This document shows positions 52,537-62,029 of a stretch of 64,000 bases of DNA, in pieces. Both the position numbers and the translations under genes were made by a program. Under the pieces are notes generated by a model. It saw only the letters and a program-made list of their open reading frames with translations. It searched no databases and was not told where the DNA came from. Every line of letters starts with the position of its first letter. Positions within the stretch are counted from its first letter, which is position 1. Origin of the DNA: Alkalihalobacillus sp. CinArs1 (GTDB lineage: Bacteria; Bacillota; Bacilli; Bacillales; Guptibacillaceae); NCBI RefSeq assembly GCF_947387515.1, contig NZ_CANDOB010000001.1, positions 1,302,001 through 1,366,000 of the forward strand, read 5' to 3'.

Positions 52537-53637
52537 GTGAACTACTTTCCAGATAGATTTATAGTTCGATTTATCCCTGGTGTTTCAAGGCGACGTGCTT
52601 TGGAGATTATTCAACAAGTGGGTGGCCTTACTCTATTAGATGAGATACCAGTACTGAACGTCTATACGGTAGGAGTTGATCCCCTTCTCTTAAACATTAA
52701 GATGACGATTCTCTCTAACTTTTCTGGAGTTGAATATACCGAGTATGATGGCATCTTAGCGACTCAGTTGACACCGAATGATCCCCTCTTACCTAACCAG
52801 TGGGGTCTTCTTAAAATCAATTCGACTAGAGGATGGAACGTCACACGTGGATCAACATTTGTGAAAATCGCAATTTTAGATACTGGTGTTCAAACAAATC
52901 ATCCTGATTTAGTGGACAAGATCGTGTTAAATAAAAACTTCTCAAATTCTTCAACGTATGAAGACTTACAAGGTCACGGAACGCACGTAGCAGGAATCGC
53001 AGCTGCTACCACGAAAAATGAAATTGGTGTCGCGGGACTGGCCATTAATCCAAGAATCATAAATGTGAAGGTGTTAGACGATACTGGAAGCGGAGCGTAC
53101 AGCGATGTTGCTCAAGGAGTTGTTTATGCAACAGATAATGGAGCAAAAGTCATCAATATGAGCCTTGGTGGAACTTTTTTTAGTACAACGCTTCAAGATG
53201 CAATACAATACGCGAAAGACAACGGAGTGTTGGTCGTGGCTGCTGCCGGAAATAATAATTCAGACGACCTTTTCTACCCAGCCGCATATCCACATTGCCT
53301 TAGCGTTGCAGCTTTAAACCGAAACGACACGAAAGCATCGTTCTCAAATTACGGCTCTTCCTGGGTCGATGTTGCCGCCCCTGGCGTCGACATTTTATCT
53401 ACTCTTCCAACCTACGAGAATCGAACAGGTCAAACCAACTACGGTACGTTATCAGGTACATCGATGGCTTCACCATTTGTAGCTGGTTTAGCGGCCCTGA
53501 TGCTCTCTCTTGATCCTAGCGTTAACAACGTTCAAAATGCGATTGAGACAACAACTGTTCCGCTAAATGGGACAGGTTCTCTATATGAAAGAGGGCGTAT
53601 TAATACGTATACGGCTTTGTTGAAAATAAAAGGGTAG
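52537..53637 (+). CDS. Subtilisin-like serine protease without signal peptide, paralogue 2
   Basis: 366 residues from GTG at 52537, which has GGAGGTG 8 bp upstream; the ATG at 52516 lies on top of that box. Layout is the same as paralogue 1: prodomain-like start (VNYFPDRFIVRFIPG), then Asp (AILDTGVQT), His (QGHGTHVAGI), oxyanion Asn (AAAGN) and Ser (GTSMASPF). No signal peptide. The upstream block GAATAAACTAGTAA is shared with paralogue 1, so gene and control region were duplicated together. The two differ in many residues, so the duplication is not recent. Confidence 0.92.
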   Translation: MNYFPDRFIVRFIPGVSRRRALEIIQQVGGLTLLDEIPVLNVYTVGVDPLLLNIKMTILSNFSGVEYTEYDGILATQLTPNDPLLPNQWGLLKINSTRGWNVTRGSTFVKIAILDTGVQTNHPDLVDKIVLNKNFSNSSTYEDLQGHGTHVAGIAAATTKNEIGVAGLAINPRIINVKVLDDTGSGAYSDVAQGVVYATDNGAKVINMSLGGTFFSTTLQDAIQYAKDNGVLVVAAAGNNNSDDLFYPAAYPHCLSVAALNRNDTKASFSNYGSSWVDVAAPGVDILSTLPTYENRTGQTNYGTLSGTSMASPFVAGLAALMLSLDPSVNNVQNAIETTTVPLNGTGSLYERGRINTYTALLKIKG

Positions 53638-53676
53638 AAACGGTGGGAGGTTTCTAGTTGATACCCAACCAAAATT

Positions 53677-53710
53677 AAAACAGTGAGGCTCATTGAGTCT
53701 CACTGTTTTG
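53677..53710. terminator. Bidirectional terminator between subtilase 2 and the SRPBCC gene
   Basis: AAAACAGTGAG and CTCACTGTTTT form an 11 bp stem. It includes the stop codon of the minus-strand SRPBCC gene. Confidence 0.9.
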
Positions 53711-54191
53711 TCTTGGTGGGACGTGGGGACAGGTTCCTTTTCTGCTGATCATACACATACTGAATAAACGCTTCATATTGTTCCAGAAATACAAATTTAC
53801 TAAGCCAGAGAGTTAATCTCCCCACAATAGAATAATAGACATTCTTAGGGATTAAGCTAGCTTCTACAGATAGTTCTGTTCCATTATCGCTTTCTACTAA
53901 CTGATAGCGAGTAAAGCTTGTGCCTTCATTCGTCACGGTTTTCATTGCAATTTTATACGGAGGTTCGTGAACAAGCACTTCTGCATCCAACGTATAAATT
54001 TTCTTACCTAGCTTCTGTTTTGAAATAAAAGTCGAGCCTGCCGTGATTTCATCTTCAGAACCCTCATAAATATGCTCCACAATCATCGTATTCCATTTCA
54101 GCACATGCTTGTCCTTATGTAGACATTCATAAACAAGATCAATCGGTGCTGAAATGAAGTGATTATATTGATATGCTCTTAACTCTTTCAT
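53700..54191 (-). CDS. SRPBCC (START-like) family protein
   Basis: 163 residues. A single helix-grip domain beginning YQYNHFISAPIDLVYECLHK, the usual start of polyketide-cyclase/START-like proteins, with WNTMIVEHIYEG and FTRYQLVESDNGTELSVEA strands and a long C-terminal helix. Such proteins bind a hydrophobic ligand in a deep cavity; the ligand here is unknown. The final residues (RNLSPRPTKTKQ) are encoded by part of a family B repeat and the terminator, so the native tail has been altered. Confidence 0.82.
   Translation of the reverse strand: MKELRAYQYNHFISAPIDLVYECLHKDKHVLKWNTMIVEHIYEGSEDEITAGSTFISKQKLGKKIYTLDAEVLVHEPPYKIAMKTVTNEGTSFTRYQLVESDNGTELSVEASLIPKNVYYSIVGRLTLWLSKFVFLEQYEAFIQYVYDQQKRNLSPRPTKTKQ
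53714..53740 (-). repeat. Family B partial repeat, copy 5, inside the SRPBCC 3' end
   Basis: Minus strand AGGAACCTGTCCCCACGTCC, corresponding to the right half of hairpin II plus the tail seen in copies 3 and 4. It is translated as RNLSPRP. Confidence 0.8.
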
Positions 54192-54421
54192 TCATTCTTC
54201 TCCCTGCTTAATCGCACCCACTTCTAAGGTGAGTAAAATAAGACTTTTATTTAGCCACTTTTGTGCCCTACCTTATATTCAATAACAATTCACTATTTCC
54301 TTTATTTGATGTCACGTTACTCTCATTCATAGGGAGAGCTCAAAAGATATTCCTGTCGCTATTGACTTATAAGAATGTGCGGTTTATCACATAACAATTC
54401 TCCTTATTTCTATATAGTAAT

Positions 54422-54450
54422 TTGTGTAAGTTATCATAATCGACTATACA
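54422..54450 (+). promoter_or_regulatory. Possible promoter of the lactate permease gene
   Basis: TTGTGT, a 17 bp spacer and TATACA, with the expected start site about 12 bp before the start codon region. By-eye call. The rest of the 270 bp upstream gap shows no other element. Confidence 0.45.
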
Positions 54451-54468
54451 CACAATAGGGTGATGAAC

Positions 54469-56103
54469 ATGAATACTATAGAACTTTTAACCGCTTTAAC
54501 ACCTGTACTCGCTGTATTTATTCTTCTCGTTCTTTTGAAACTTCCGGCAACGAAAGCAATGCCGGTTAGCTTCTTGCTGACCGCTGTCCTCTCTTATGTC
54601 GTATGGAAAATACCTCTACTACAAATTGCAGCGGCTTCCATTGAAGGACTAATCATATCAGTATCTATTCTTTGGATCGTATTTGGTGCCATCTTGTTAT
54701 TGAACACCTTGCGTAATAGTGGTGCCCTCGATGCGATCCGAACTGGTTTTATGGGGATCTCAACAGATAGAAGGGTACAACTCATCATTATTGCATGGTT
54801 GTTCGGGGCATTTATTGAAGGAGCAGCTGGCTTTGGGACACCTGCAGCCATTGGGGCTCCGCTCCTTGTCGCCCTTGGTTTCCCTCCGCTTGCTGCTGTG
54901 GCACTCGCGCTTATCGCAGATAGTAGCCCCGTATCATTTGGAGCTGTTGGAACGCCGATTATTGTAGGAGTTGACCAGGGTCTCCGTCAGGGCCCTGCAG
55001 TTGCTGATCAAGTAGCAGCAACAATTGGGAACCAGCCGATGAGTGACTACTTGCAGGCCGTGACGCAAAGTGCCGTGTTTATTGACTTATTCGTAGGTAC
55101 ATTCATTCCATTTATATTAGTGATGATGCTAACACGGTATTTTGGAAAAAAACGTTCTTGGAAAGAAGGATTAGCGATATGGAAGTTTGCTTTATTCGCG
55201 GGTGTCAGTTTTACTCTTCCAGCTTTTACAGTTGCAAGCTTACTAGGTCCTGAATTCCCTTCAATCATCGGAGGACTCGTAGGGCTTGCTATCGTCATAC
55301 CTGCGGCTAAACGAGGGTTTCTATTACCTGATAAGTCATGGGATTTTGGAGAACCTAGTAGCACTCCGAATAAAAGAACCCCTCTCCCACTCTGGCTTGC
55401 ATGGATGCCTTACCTACTAGTAGCTATTTTCTTAGTTTTAACACGGTTAGACATTTTACCGATTAAGGGATGGTTAAAGTCAGTAAATGTTGGTTGGCAG
55501 CAAATTCTTGGTACAGAGATAAGCACTTCATTTGAACCGCTCTACTTACCAGGCTCCATTTTCATTGTGGTGATTCTCATTACGATTGTTATTCATAAAA
55601 TGACGATGGAAGCAATAAAGGTTACCATGATCGACTCATTAAAAACGATGGCTGGGACCGTTTTCGCGTTAAGTACAGCTGTTCCAATAGTTAGGATCTT
55701 TATTAATTCAGAAGTGAACGGTGCGGATTTAATGAGTATGCCAATGGAACTTGCTACGATGGTTGCGAACTCCGTTGGAGATGCCTGGCCTCTCGTCGCG
55801 CCATTCATTGGTGCACTCGGTTCATTTATCTCAGGAAGTGCCACCTTCAGTAACATGATGTTCTCACTCTTCCAATTCAGTGTCGCGGATCAGCTACAGA
55901 TGAACGAGCAGCTCGTGCTGTCTCTGCAGGTTCTTGGAGCAAATGCCGGTAACATGATTTGTGTATTGAATGTTGTTGCTGCAGCGTCTGTGGTTGGAAT
56001 GGTTGGAAAGGAAGGAACGATTATCAGGATGACGATTGGGCCGATGCTTTTTTATGCGGTGTCTTCAGGGGTGTTGGGGTTTTTGTGGGTTGTGTTTTTA
56101 TAA
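54469..56103 (+). CDS. lctP: L-lactate permease (LctP/LldP family)
   Basis: 544 residues from the ATG at 54469, with AGGGTG 6 bp upstream; GTG and ATG codons just before it are alternatives. About 13 membrane helices. Family stretches include [40 protein letters not shown] and [19 protein letters not shown]. It imports L-lactate or glycolate with protons. The usual partners (lutABC or ldh genes) are not next to it. A bidirectional terminator follows. Confidence 0.93.
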   Translation: MNTIELLTALTPVLAVFILLVLLKLPATKAMPVSFLLTAVLSYVVWKIPLLQIAAASIEGLIISVSILWIVFGAILLLNTLRNSGALDAIRTGFMGISTDRRVQLIIIAWLFGAFIEGAAGFGTPAAIGAPLLVALGFPPLAAVALALIADSSPVSFGAVGTPIIVGVDQGLRQGPAVADQVAATIGNQPMSDYLQAVTQSAVFIDLFVGTFIPFILVMMLTRYFGKKRSWKEGLAIWKFALFAGVSFTLPAFTVASLLGPEFPSIIGGLVGLAIVIPAAKRGFLLPDKSWDFGEPSSTPNKRTPLPLWLAWMPYLLVAIFLVLTRLDILPIKGWLKSVNVGWQQILGTEISTSFEPLYLPGSIFIVVILITIVIHKMTMEAIKVTMIDSLKTMAGTVFALSTAVPIVRIFINSEVNGADLMSMPMELATMVANSVGDAWPLVAPFIGALGSFISGSATFSNMMFSLFQFSVADQLQMNEQLVLSLQVLGANAGNMICVLNVVAAASVVGMVGKEGTIIRMTIGPMLFYAVSSGVLGFLWVVFL

Positions 56104-56181
56104 TTGGCTTGTTTAAAATTCCTTAAGGTGAGTAGGTGAATCATTGTAAGGTTTGGCTAATTCTTTGTATTCAGCACTTGA

Positions 56182-56218
56182 AAAATAAGCTATTCCACAA
56201 AGGGAATAGCTTATTTTT
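56182..56218. terminator. Bidirectional terminator after lctP
   Basis: AAAATAAGCTATTCC pairs with GGAATAGCTTATTTT across a short loop. It serves lctP and the converging NUDIX gene. Confidence 0.92.
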
Positions 56219-56238
56219 CTATCAATTATTGTCTCTAT

Positions 56239-56257
56239 TGGACGAGAAACTGTCCCT
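56239..56257 (+). repeat. Family B degenerate repeat, copy 6
   Basis: GGACGAGAAACTGTCCC, hairpin II with base changes in the loop-side pairs. It lies directly before the stop of the NUDIX gene. Confidence 0.65.
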
Positions 56258-56266
56258 ATTTATCCA

Positions 56267-57586
56267 TTAGATTTCTAGAAACAGCTTTATTTCTTCTGGG
56301 TCTTCATTCATTTTTTCTTCTAATTGAGTGAGACACATATACAACGGGACTGAAAGCAATTCATTATAGTCAGGGACATTCTTTAGTTTGATAATCAATT
56401 CTTGCAGATCATTAATACTTTGAATTTGCCAACGGTGCTGGGTTCTTGATTCCCTTACTTCTAATTCATCAGGATTCAGGTCGGAATAGAGTGCGTTAAT
56501 TTTTGTAAGACCAGTAAATTCAGGTTTCCCTGCTCTTTTTACCCATCTAAAATAACCCAATATTTTAGTTTCAAACAATTCTACTTTACTATCAGTTTTT
56601 AAGCCGCTTTCTTCTACTAACTCTCTCTCCATACCATTAATGAGAGCTTTGTTAAAGCTAGATTGTTCAAAGTCTGACCAGTCACTTGAACCACTTCCTG
56701 TTGGGACAAACAAATTAGAACTGGATTGAGCGTGTTCATTTTGCTTCCATAATACTAAATAATTGTCACTTGTAAAGCCGAGGGTTGACACACCTATTTC
56801 ATTGTTAATTGTAGAATACTTAATTTCTTTCAATCTAAACTTATTATCGTACACTTCAAAAGGGAAGTACTTTGCTCCATCTTTGTAGATTAAGTCATCG
56901 CCCTTTTTATATAATGCTTTTGTGCAAACATGGTTTGTTAAAAACGTATCGTAGTAAGATCCTTTGTGACAAAAAACTTTATTTTCATTCGTACTAATAT
57001 CACTCGATAAACAAAGCTTCTGTTGATTAAAGAAGTGTTTGTTATCAGAAATCGATCTGTTGAAATGAAGGTTGAAGAAAGGAAGTAAGTCCTCCTTTTC
57101 CCTAATTAACTTTTGTTTAATTTTCTTCTTTTTAATAGGGTTACGCTCTATTGCAAATGTGCTCTCCCAAAGCATTTTATTAACTTTTTTTGATTGAAAG
57201 GTGAAATCGTTCTGTAATGGTATATCGATTCTGACAAACCCATTTCTCTCTTCAACGGTGCTCGGATGGATATCATCTAGTAGATATAGGTTCTCTTTAT
57301 ACAAAATTCTGTCTATCGTTTTAATTGAATAATTTCTTTTATCATTATATTTTTTCAGTTCATAGATTATTTTAAATACATCATAACCAAATTTAAAAAA
57401 TGAAAAAATAACCAACAAGAAAATAGATGAATTGCTAAACAAGCTTGTTTCAGGAATAGACCATTGCCTTACAAAGGCTCTTATTGAGAAAATAAAAATT
57501 AACAAATCAATGATTAACATGAATGTTTCACTTTTTTTCATCAAAAACAAATATGTATAATAATCTATATACATTCTGAACTTCAT
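56267..57586 (-). CDS. Two-helix membrane protein with C-terminal NUDIX-like domain
   Basis: 439 residues from the ATG at 57584-57586 with GGGGGAGAG upstream; the frame is open another 34 codons. Two membrane helices near the N-terminus (about 18-35 and 52-70) precede a charged cytoplasmic region and a C-terminal domain with a partial Nudix box RELVEESGL (about 321-329) after VPTGSGSSDW. The invariant Glu upstream in the box is not in place. Layout recalls the SMODS-associated NUDIX proteins predicted in bacterial conflict systems, where the domain is thought to sense or cut nucleotides. The gene is clearly more AT-rich than its neighbours. No cyclase or SLOG gene is adjacent. Confidence 0.6.
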   Translation of the reverse strand: MKFRMYIDYYTYLFLMKKSETFMLIIDLLIFIFSIRAFVRQWSIPETSLFSNSSIFLLVIFSFFKFGYDVFKIIYELKKYNDKRNYSIKTIDRILYKENLYLLDDIHPSTVEERNGFVRIDIPLQNDFTFQSKKVNKMLWESTFAIERNPIKKKKIKQKLIREKEDLLPFFNLHFNRSISDNKHFFNQQKLCLSSDISTNENKVFCHKGSYYDTFLTNHVCTKALYKKGDDLIYKDGAKYFPFEVYDNKFRLKEIKYSTINNEIGVSTLGFTSDNYLVLWKQNEHAQSSSNLFVPTGSGSSDWSDFEQSSFNKALINGMERELVEESGLKTDSKVELFETKILGYFRWVKRAGKPEFTGLTKINALYSDLNPDELEVRESRTQHRWQIQSINDLQELIIKLKNVPDYNELLSVPLYMCLTQLEEKMNEDPEEIKLFLEI

Positions 57587-57731
57587 TTCTCTCCCCCAGT
57601 TTCTTAAATAATCCACAATTACCATTTTACAGTAATTTTTATATGTAGAATAGAAATATAGTAATTTCAGAGTGATTGTACTTGTCAATTAAAACTTTAA
57701 TCCAAAAAATCATAATTACTATTAGGAAACC

Positions 57732-57765
57732 AAACAAGCTAGTCTATATAGACTAGCTTGTTTTC
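57732..57765. terminator. Palindromic terminator-like element
   Basis: AAACAAGCTAGTCTAT and ATAGACTAGCTTGTTT form a perfect 32 bp palindrome followed by T. It lies between the NUDIX gene promoter side and the acyl-CoA synthetase remnant, and would stop transcription of the latter. Confidence 0.8.
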
Positions 57766-57799
57766 TACTTTATAAGCACTCCAATTGAATCACGTTTTG

Positions 57800-58041
57800 G
57801 ACAACATGCCCTCCTCTCAAGTTTACGTAGATAAAAATTAAATCCACGGCTAATAATCAAGTCTGATTTTTGATCAACAAGGTAGAGATATCCTTCTTCG
57901 TCCAGATATCCCATATAACGGCGTATAGATCCAATCTCCTTTAACCGTTTCAGATGTTAATTCAGTTACTTTCCAATACCCCACCATCATTTGATCCTTA
58001 CAAACGACAATTCCCCCGATTTCACCTACTGGAATTATTTA
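57800..58041 (-). pseudogene. Remnant of an AMP-forming acyl-CoA synthetase gene
   Basis: On the minus strand a frame reads PVGEIGGIVVCKDQMMVGYW, then [17 protein letters not shown], after which a frameshift near 57912-57925 moves to [20 protein letters not shown] and [12 protein letters not shown]. These two halves match, in order, the conserved GEI...GYW and TGDxGYxDEDGxLxxxDRKKDxIISxGxN(I/F)YPxE(I/V)E core of acyl-CoA synthetases, including the hinge Asp and catalytic-side motifs. The TGD triplet is lost at the frameshift and stops bracket the piece. Some 75 codons remain of a gene of about 500. The rest of 57587-58173 contains no other coding sequence. Confidence 0.8.
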
Positions 58042-58173
58042 TTCAGCTTAATACATACAATTATGCATAAGTTTCTATTCGTTTAGTTCATCCTCGTATT
58101 TCCAAACTAAAGAAGCTCTTCAAATTAAGAAGAACTTCTACGACATTCCTATATCTACACTCGTTAAAACAAG

Positions 58174-58815
58174 TTATCCCTGCCCATACCCTTCAAACTT
58201 AACACTCAACTTCTCCATCTCTTCATTCGATAAAATCTTAGGCTCACCAATACATTTTGCCTGATAATAGATCCTTGCACAAAATTCAATTTCTTCGGCA
58301 ATTGTAAACGCGGCATCAATGGTTGAAGCTCCTGCGATCATTCCATGGTTCTCGAGTAGAACAGCTCGGCGATCTTCCATTCCTTTCAGTGCAGCATTCG
58401 CTAATGCGGGAGTTCCAAATGTTTCGTATCGTGCGCAGCGCACATTCGGACCTGCAAATGCGACAAGATAGGAAACGGCTGGAAGCTCCCAACCTAGGGA
58501 AGCGATCGTTTTCGCATAAGGGGAGTGGGTATGTACGACCGCTTCAATATCTTCTCTTTCTCGATAAAAGATAAGATGCATATCTAATTCACTCGAAGGC
58601 TTCCTCTTTCCTTCCACTACCTCACCTAGCAAGTCGACAATAACGACGTCTTCAGGCTCCGTACTGAAATAATCCAGGCCGCTCGGACTAATCGCGACAA
58701 GGTTTTCTTCCTTATTATAAATACTAATATTGCCACCGGTACCTTTTGTTAAGCCACTGCTTACAATCTTTCTTCCGTATTCTACAACTTGTCTTCGTTC
58801 CTTAACTAAAAGCAT
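58174..58815 (-). CDS. Class II aldolase (FucA-like), probable 5-deoxyribulose-1-phosphate aldolase
   Basis: 213 residues. It aligns with L-fuculose-1-phosphate aldolase: catalytic Glu76 (PSSELDMH), zinc ligands His95 and His97 (VVHTHSPY) and His157 (LENHGMIAG), plus the phosphate-binding TGGNIS and SPSG loops. The related dehydratase MtnB lacks the FucA-style SSELDMH context, so an aldolase is favoured. With the MtnK- and MtnA-like genes upstream it would split a 5-deoxypentulose-1-phosphate into DHAP and an aldehyde. Last gene of a six-gene minus-strand cluster, 40 bp after the DeoR gene. Confidence 0.87.
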   Translation of the reverse strand: MLLVKERRQVVEYGRKIVSSGLTKGTGGNISIYNKEENLVAISPSGLDYFSTEPEDVVIVDLLGEVVEGKRKPSSELDMHLIFYREREDIEAVVHTHSPYAKTIASLGWELPAVSYLVAFAGPNVRCARYETFGTPALANAALKGMEDRRAVLLENHGMIAGASTIDAAFTIAEEIEFCARIYYQAKCIGEPKILSNEEMEKLSVKFEGYGQG

Positions 58816-58855
58816 GTGAACGCCTCTCTTTTCTATAAGTTAGGCAGTTAGAGGA

Positions 58856-59641
58856 CTATTTTGCAATCACTACTTCTGTGCCATAAGTTTTATAACTGGT
58901 AACACACTCTTTTTGTTTCGGAGTGTAAGGTTCCAATTCATCTGTAATAATTCGATCGATCCGTTCCTTTCCGCAGATTTTAAAGAAAGAAACACACCCA
59001 AGCTTGGAACGATCGGCAATGACATTTAGCTGCGATGTTTTTTCGATCATCGCCTGCTTTGCTTCTCCTTCATCGATGGTGGAGTCTGTTAAACCTTCAT
59101 GAAAGTTCAGCGCTTTTGCAGAGAAAAAGGCTTTATCGATATAGATAGACTCTAAGAACTTTTTGATGGAAGGTCCAACTAATGACAATGACTTGTCGCG
59201 AAGGAATCCACCAAGTAAGATCACCGCAATCCCTGGGGTATCGGATAGTTCGATCGCTATGCTGATGTTGTTCGTTACTACCGTCAGCTTTTCTTTATCT
59301 TTAATGAGCTTGCTCACTTCAAGTGCCGTCGTACTGGCGTCAAATGCAATCACATCCCCATCGTTGATGAGACCTGCAGCGATTCGAGCAATCGCCATTT
59401 TTTCTGAGTGATTGCTTTTTAATCTTTCTTCGATCGATGCTTCATACAGACGCTTCGTTTTAAGCTTAACTCCGCCATATACACGGATGACTTCGTTGTC
59501 CTTTTCAAGCCGATCAATATCTCTTCTTATTGTCATTTCCGATACATTAAACACGTTACTTAAGTAGGTAACATCCGCGTAATCGGTTTGACCAAGAATA
59601 TCTATGATTTGTTTTCTTCGATTAACTGGTGAGTTAGACAT
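58856..59641 (-). CDS. DeoR-family regulator of the deoxypentose salvage cluster
   Basis: 261 residues. An N-terminal winged helix (about 5-58) with the signature VTYLSNVFNVSEMTIRRDID and VIRVYGG, then a sugar-phosphate-sensing DeoRC domain with NDGDVIAFDASTT (about 92-104) and LTVVTNNI. DeoR members usually repress a sugar operon and respond to a phosphorylated intermediate. It lies within the cluster between isomerase and aldolase genes, so self-regulation of the operon is likely. The effector is inferred to be the pentose phosphate of this pathway. Confidence 0.9.
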   Translation of the reverse strand: MSNSPVNRRKQIIDILGQTDYADVTYLSNVFNVSEMTIRRDIDRLEKDNEVIRVYGGVKLKTKRLYEASIEERLKSNHSEKMAIARIAAGLINDGDVIAFDASTTALEVSKLIKDKEKLTVVTNNISIAIELSDTPGIAVILLGGFLRDKSLSLVGPSIKKFLESIYIDKAFFSAKALNFHEGLTDSTIDEGEAKQAMIEKTSQLNVIADRSKLGCVSFFKICGKERIDRIITDELEPYTPKQKECVTSYKTYGTEVVIAK

Positions 59642-59731
59642 AATGAGTATCTCGCCCTATTCTGTACTTATTTAGTTCCATGTCTAATCTATCGTACCAA
59701 TTTTCTAAAAGCAATAAATGACAGGAACCTT

Positions 59732-60775
59732 TTAGCTGAATATTTTCTTGAGGTTTTCAGAATATGGTGCTCGGATGATCCCTTTTTCAGTAATAATCGC
59801 CGTAACGTTCTCGTTAGGGGTCACATCAAATGCTGGATTATACACATTGACTCCTTCTGGTGCAGAAAATTGCCCAAAACGATTGATCACTTCATGAGAG
59901 TCTCTTTCCTCAATCGGTATTTCTTTTCCAGTAGGAGTTTTTAAATCGATCGTTGGAGTTGGTGCTGCTACATAAAATGGAATGTTGTAATAGTTAGCCA
60001 GAATCGATACGCCTAGCGTTCCGATTTTGTTTGCGACGTCTCCGTTTGCAGCTACGCGATCACATCCAACGATAACAGCATCAATTTTCCCTTGTGACAT
60101 CACCACCGCTGCCATATTATCTGTAATAACCGTAACATCGATTCCTGCACGCTCTAATTCAAGCGCTGTCAGCATCGATCCTTGCAAACGAGGTCTTGTT
60201 TCATCAGAATATATTTTTAGATCCCAACCCTTTTCTTTTGCAAGATACATTGGTGATGTAGCTGTTCCATACTTCGTCGTTGCCAGTGCACCAGCGTTAC
60301 AATGCGTGAGAACACCCATCTTATCTTCAAAAAGAGTAATGGCGTGCTCCCCGATCTTGCGGTTGATCTCTTCATCTTCACGGTGAATGGCTTTGGCTTC
60401 TTTTAGAATACGCTCCTTAAGCTCAGCAACAGGCAAACCGTTGTTGTCTCCTACAACCGCTTCCATTCTTTCTAACGCCCAAAATAAGTTCACTGCCGTT
60501 GGCCTGGATGTTGCGAGAAAAGCAGACTGATCACGAACCACTTGAACAAAGTCTTCAAATGACTCTTCAGGAGCATCTTTGATTCCAAGATAGAGGCCAT
60601 AGGCCGCCGCAACTCCGATTGCAGGTGCACCGCGGACCTTCATTACTTGAATGGCATCCCATACGCCATCAGCAGTTGAAAATGATTCGTATACAACTTC
60701 ATTTGGCAAAAGCGTCTGATCGAGAAGAATCAGCTCATCATCTCGCCATTCGATACTAATTAATTGGTCCGTCAT
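59732..60775 (-). CDS. mtnA: MtnA-like aldose-ketose isomerase (methylthioribose- or deoxyribose-1-phosphate)
   Basis: 347 residues, the same length class as MtnA. Active-site Cys159 ([12 protein letters not shown]) and Asp239 ([11 protein letters not shown]) are one position from the B. subtilis residues Cys160 and Asp240. [14 protein letters not shown] and [12 protein letters not shown] are also conserved. It converts an aldopentose-1-phosphate to the ketose. The gene ends 2 bp-spaced to the kinase gene upstream. None of mtnW, mtnX, mtnB or mtnD is present, so it is probably part of a DHAP-shunt pathway (DrdI role) rather than full methionine salvage. Confidence 0.93.
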   Translation of the reverse strand: MTDQLISIEWRDDELILLDQTLLPNEVVYESFSTADGVWDAIQVMKVRGAPAIGVAAAYGLYLGIKDAPEESFEDFVQVVRDQSAFLATSRPTAVNLFWALERMEAVVGDNNGLPVAELKERILKEAKAIHREDEEINRKIGEHAITLFEDKMGVLTHCNAGALATTKYGTATSPMYLAKEKGWDLKIYSDETRPRLQGSMLTALELERAGIDVTVITDNMAAVVMSQGKIDAVIVGCDRVAANGDVANKIGTLGVSILANYYNIPFYVAAPTPTIDLKTPTGKEIPIEERDSHEVINRFGQFSAPEGVNVYNPAFDVTPNENVTAIITEKGIIRAPYSENLKKIFS

Positions 60776-60777
60776 AG

Positions 60778-62016
60778 TCAGTCTCCTTTAAGAACTTCTA
60801 ATGAAGCTTCGTTTTTTAATGCTTTTAAAAAGTCATGCCCAGATTGGAAACGATCCGCTTCTAAAATAAACGTTTTTCCAACAGTTAAACAGATTCTTTC
60901 AGCTCTTGCACGGTCATTTTCATTCGTTATCGATGTAATGTCCTTCACTTTCGCAATCCCTATGATTCTTCTAATAAGTTCAAGTCCTGCAATAGAAGCA
61001 GAATCTTTAAGAACCGTCCGTAAATACCAGGTATCGAAGGCTTTCTCACCAGCCATGATATCTGTGGCATGGTTCTCCCATGCTTCAAGGAACTTGGAAG
61101 AGAATTGATCGACGATGCCTTCGATCGTTTCTTCGATCCACGCTAAATAGGAAGCCTTTTCTTCCCCGTCCTCCATCACAGCATCCGTGTTACACCAGGC
61201 GAAAATAAAGTTTGCAAGAATATTTCCAACGTCATATCCCATCGGACCATAGAAAGCGAACTCAGGATCGATCACTTTGGTGGAATCCTTCGTCACAAAG
61301 AAAGAGCCTGTGTGAAGATCACCGTGAACAAGCGCTTGAGCATTCGTCATGAATGAGAATTTTAGCTTAGCTGCTTCCAATCGCAGCTTGGGGTCTCCAT
61401 AGATGTTTTCTTCGATCCAGGCTTTGTTCAAGGAAGACAAATCGTTTCTAACTTTATAATCGTTAAATGGCTCAGAGTACACCAAATCCTCTGTAATCTC
61501 GCACAGTTCTGGATTGATGTAGTTTTTCATTCGTTCCTTCTTTTCTTTATGATCCATGACGACATCGGACGTTAAGAGAAGCGTGTTCACCATGAAGGTC
61601 GTCACGTGATCGACGAATAGAGGAAATTTCACTTTATCAAGCAGCGCTGTTCTTAAAATTTGATGAGATGAGAGGTCTTCCATCACACAACAGTTCATCA
61701 CATCATCGTAGAGAATTACATCTGGAACTAAGCCTGGTGCTAATTTATGATGAAGCATCAACACGCTGCTTTCGATTCGAATGCGATTAGTCGATAGTTT
61801 GAACTCATCAGAAATTCGTGCTGTATGTCCAGCTTGTTTAATAATAACAGACGCACTTCCGTCTTCTTCCCAGACCCTGAAAACGTAGTTCAAGTTTCCA
61901 TCACCAATCTCTTTACAGTGTAGAGATGAATCATCTTGAAAAAGTGATAATTTTTCACGAGCATACTCAATTACATCTTTTTCTTCCATTAAAAAGTAGG
62001 CATCAAACTCTCTCAT
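60778..62016 (-). CDS. mtnK: MtnK-like pentose kinase (methylthioribose or 5-deoxyribose)
   Basis: 412 residues with an aminoglycoside-phosphotransferase-like fold. Catalytic Asp233 lies in [10 protein letters not shown] and the metal ligands in [10 protein letters not shown] (Asp250, Glu252), the same positions as B. subtilis Mtn[13 protein letters not shown] forms the glycine-rich loop. It phosphorylates C1 of the pentose. Separated from the isomerase gene by 2 bp and from the permease gene by 13 bp, so co-transcribed with both. Preference for 5-methylthioribose or 5-deoxyribose cannot be decided by eye. Confidence 0.93.
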   Translation of the reverse strand: MREFDAYFLMEEKDVIEYAREKLSLFQDDSSLHCKEIGDGNLNYVFRVWEEDGSASVIIKQAGHTARISDEFKLSTNRIRIESSVLMLHHKLAPGLVPDVILYDDVMNCCVMEDLSSHQILRTALLDKVKFPLFVDHVTTFMVNTLLLTSDVVMDHKEKKERMKNYINPELCEITEDLVYSEPFNDYKVRNDLSSLNKAWIEENIYGDPKLRLEAAKLKFSFMTNAQALVHGDLHTGSFFVTKDSTKVIDPEFAFYGPMGYDVGNILANFIFAWCNTDAVMEDGEEKASYLAWIEETIEGIVDQFSSKFLEAWENHATDIMAGEKAFDTWYLRTVLKDSASIAGLELIRRIIGIAKVKDITSITNENDRARAERICLTVGKTFILEADRFQSGHDFLKALKNEASLEVLKGD

Positions 62017-62029
62017 TTTACCCCTCCGT

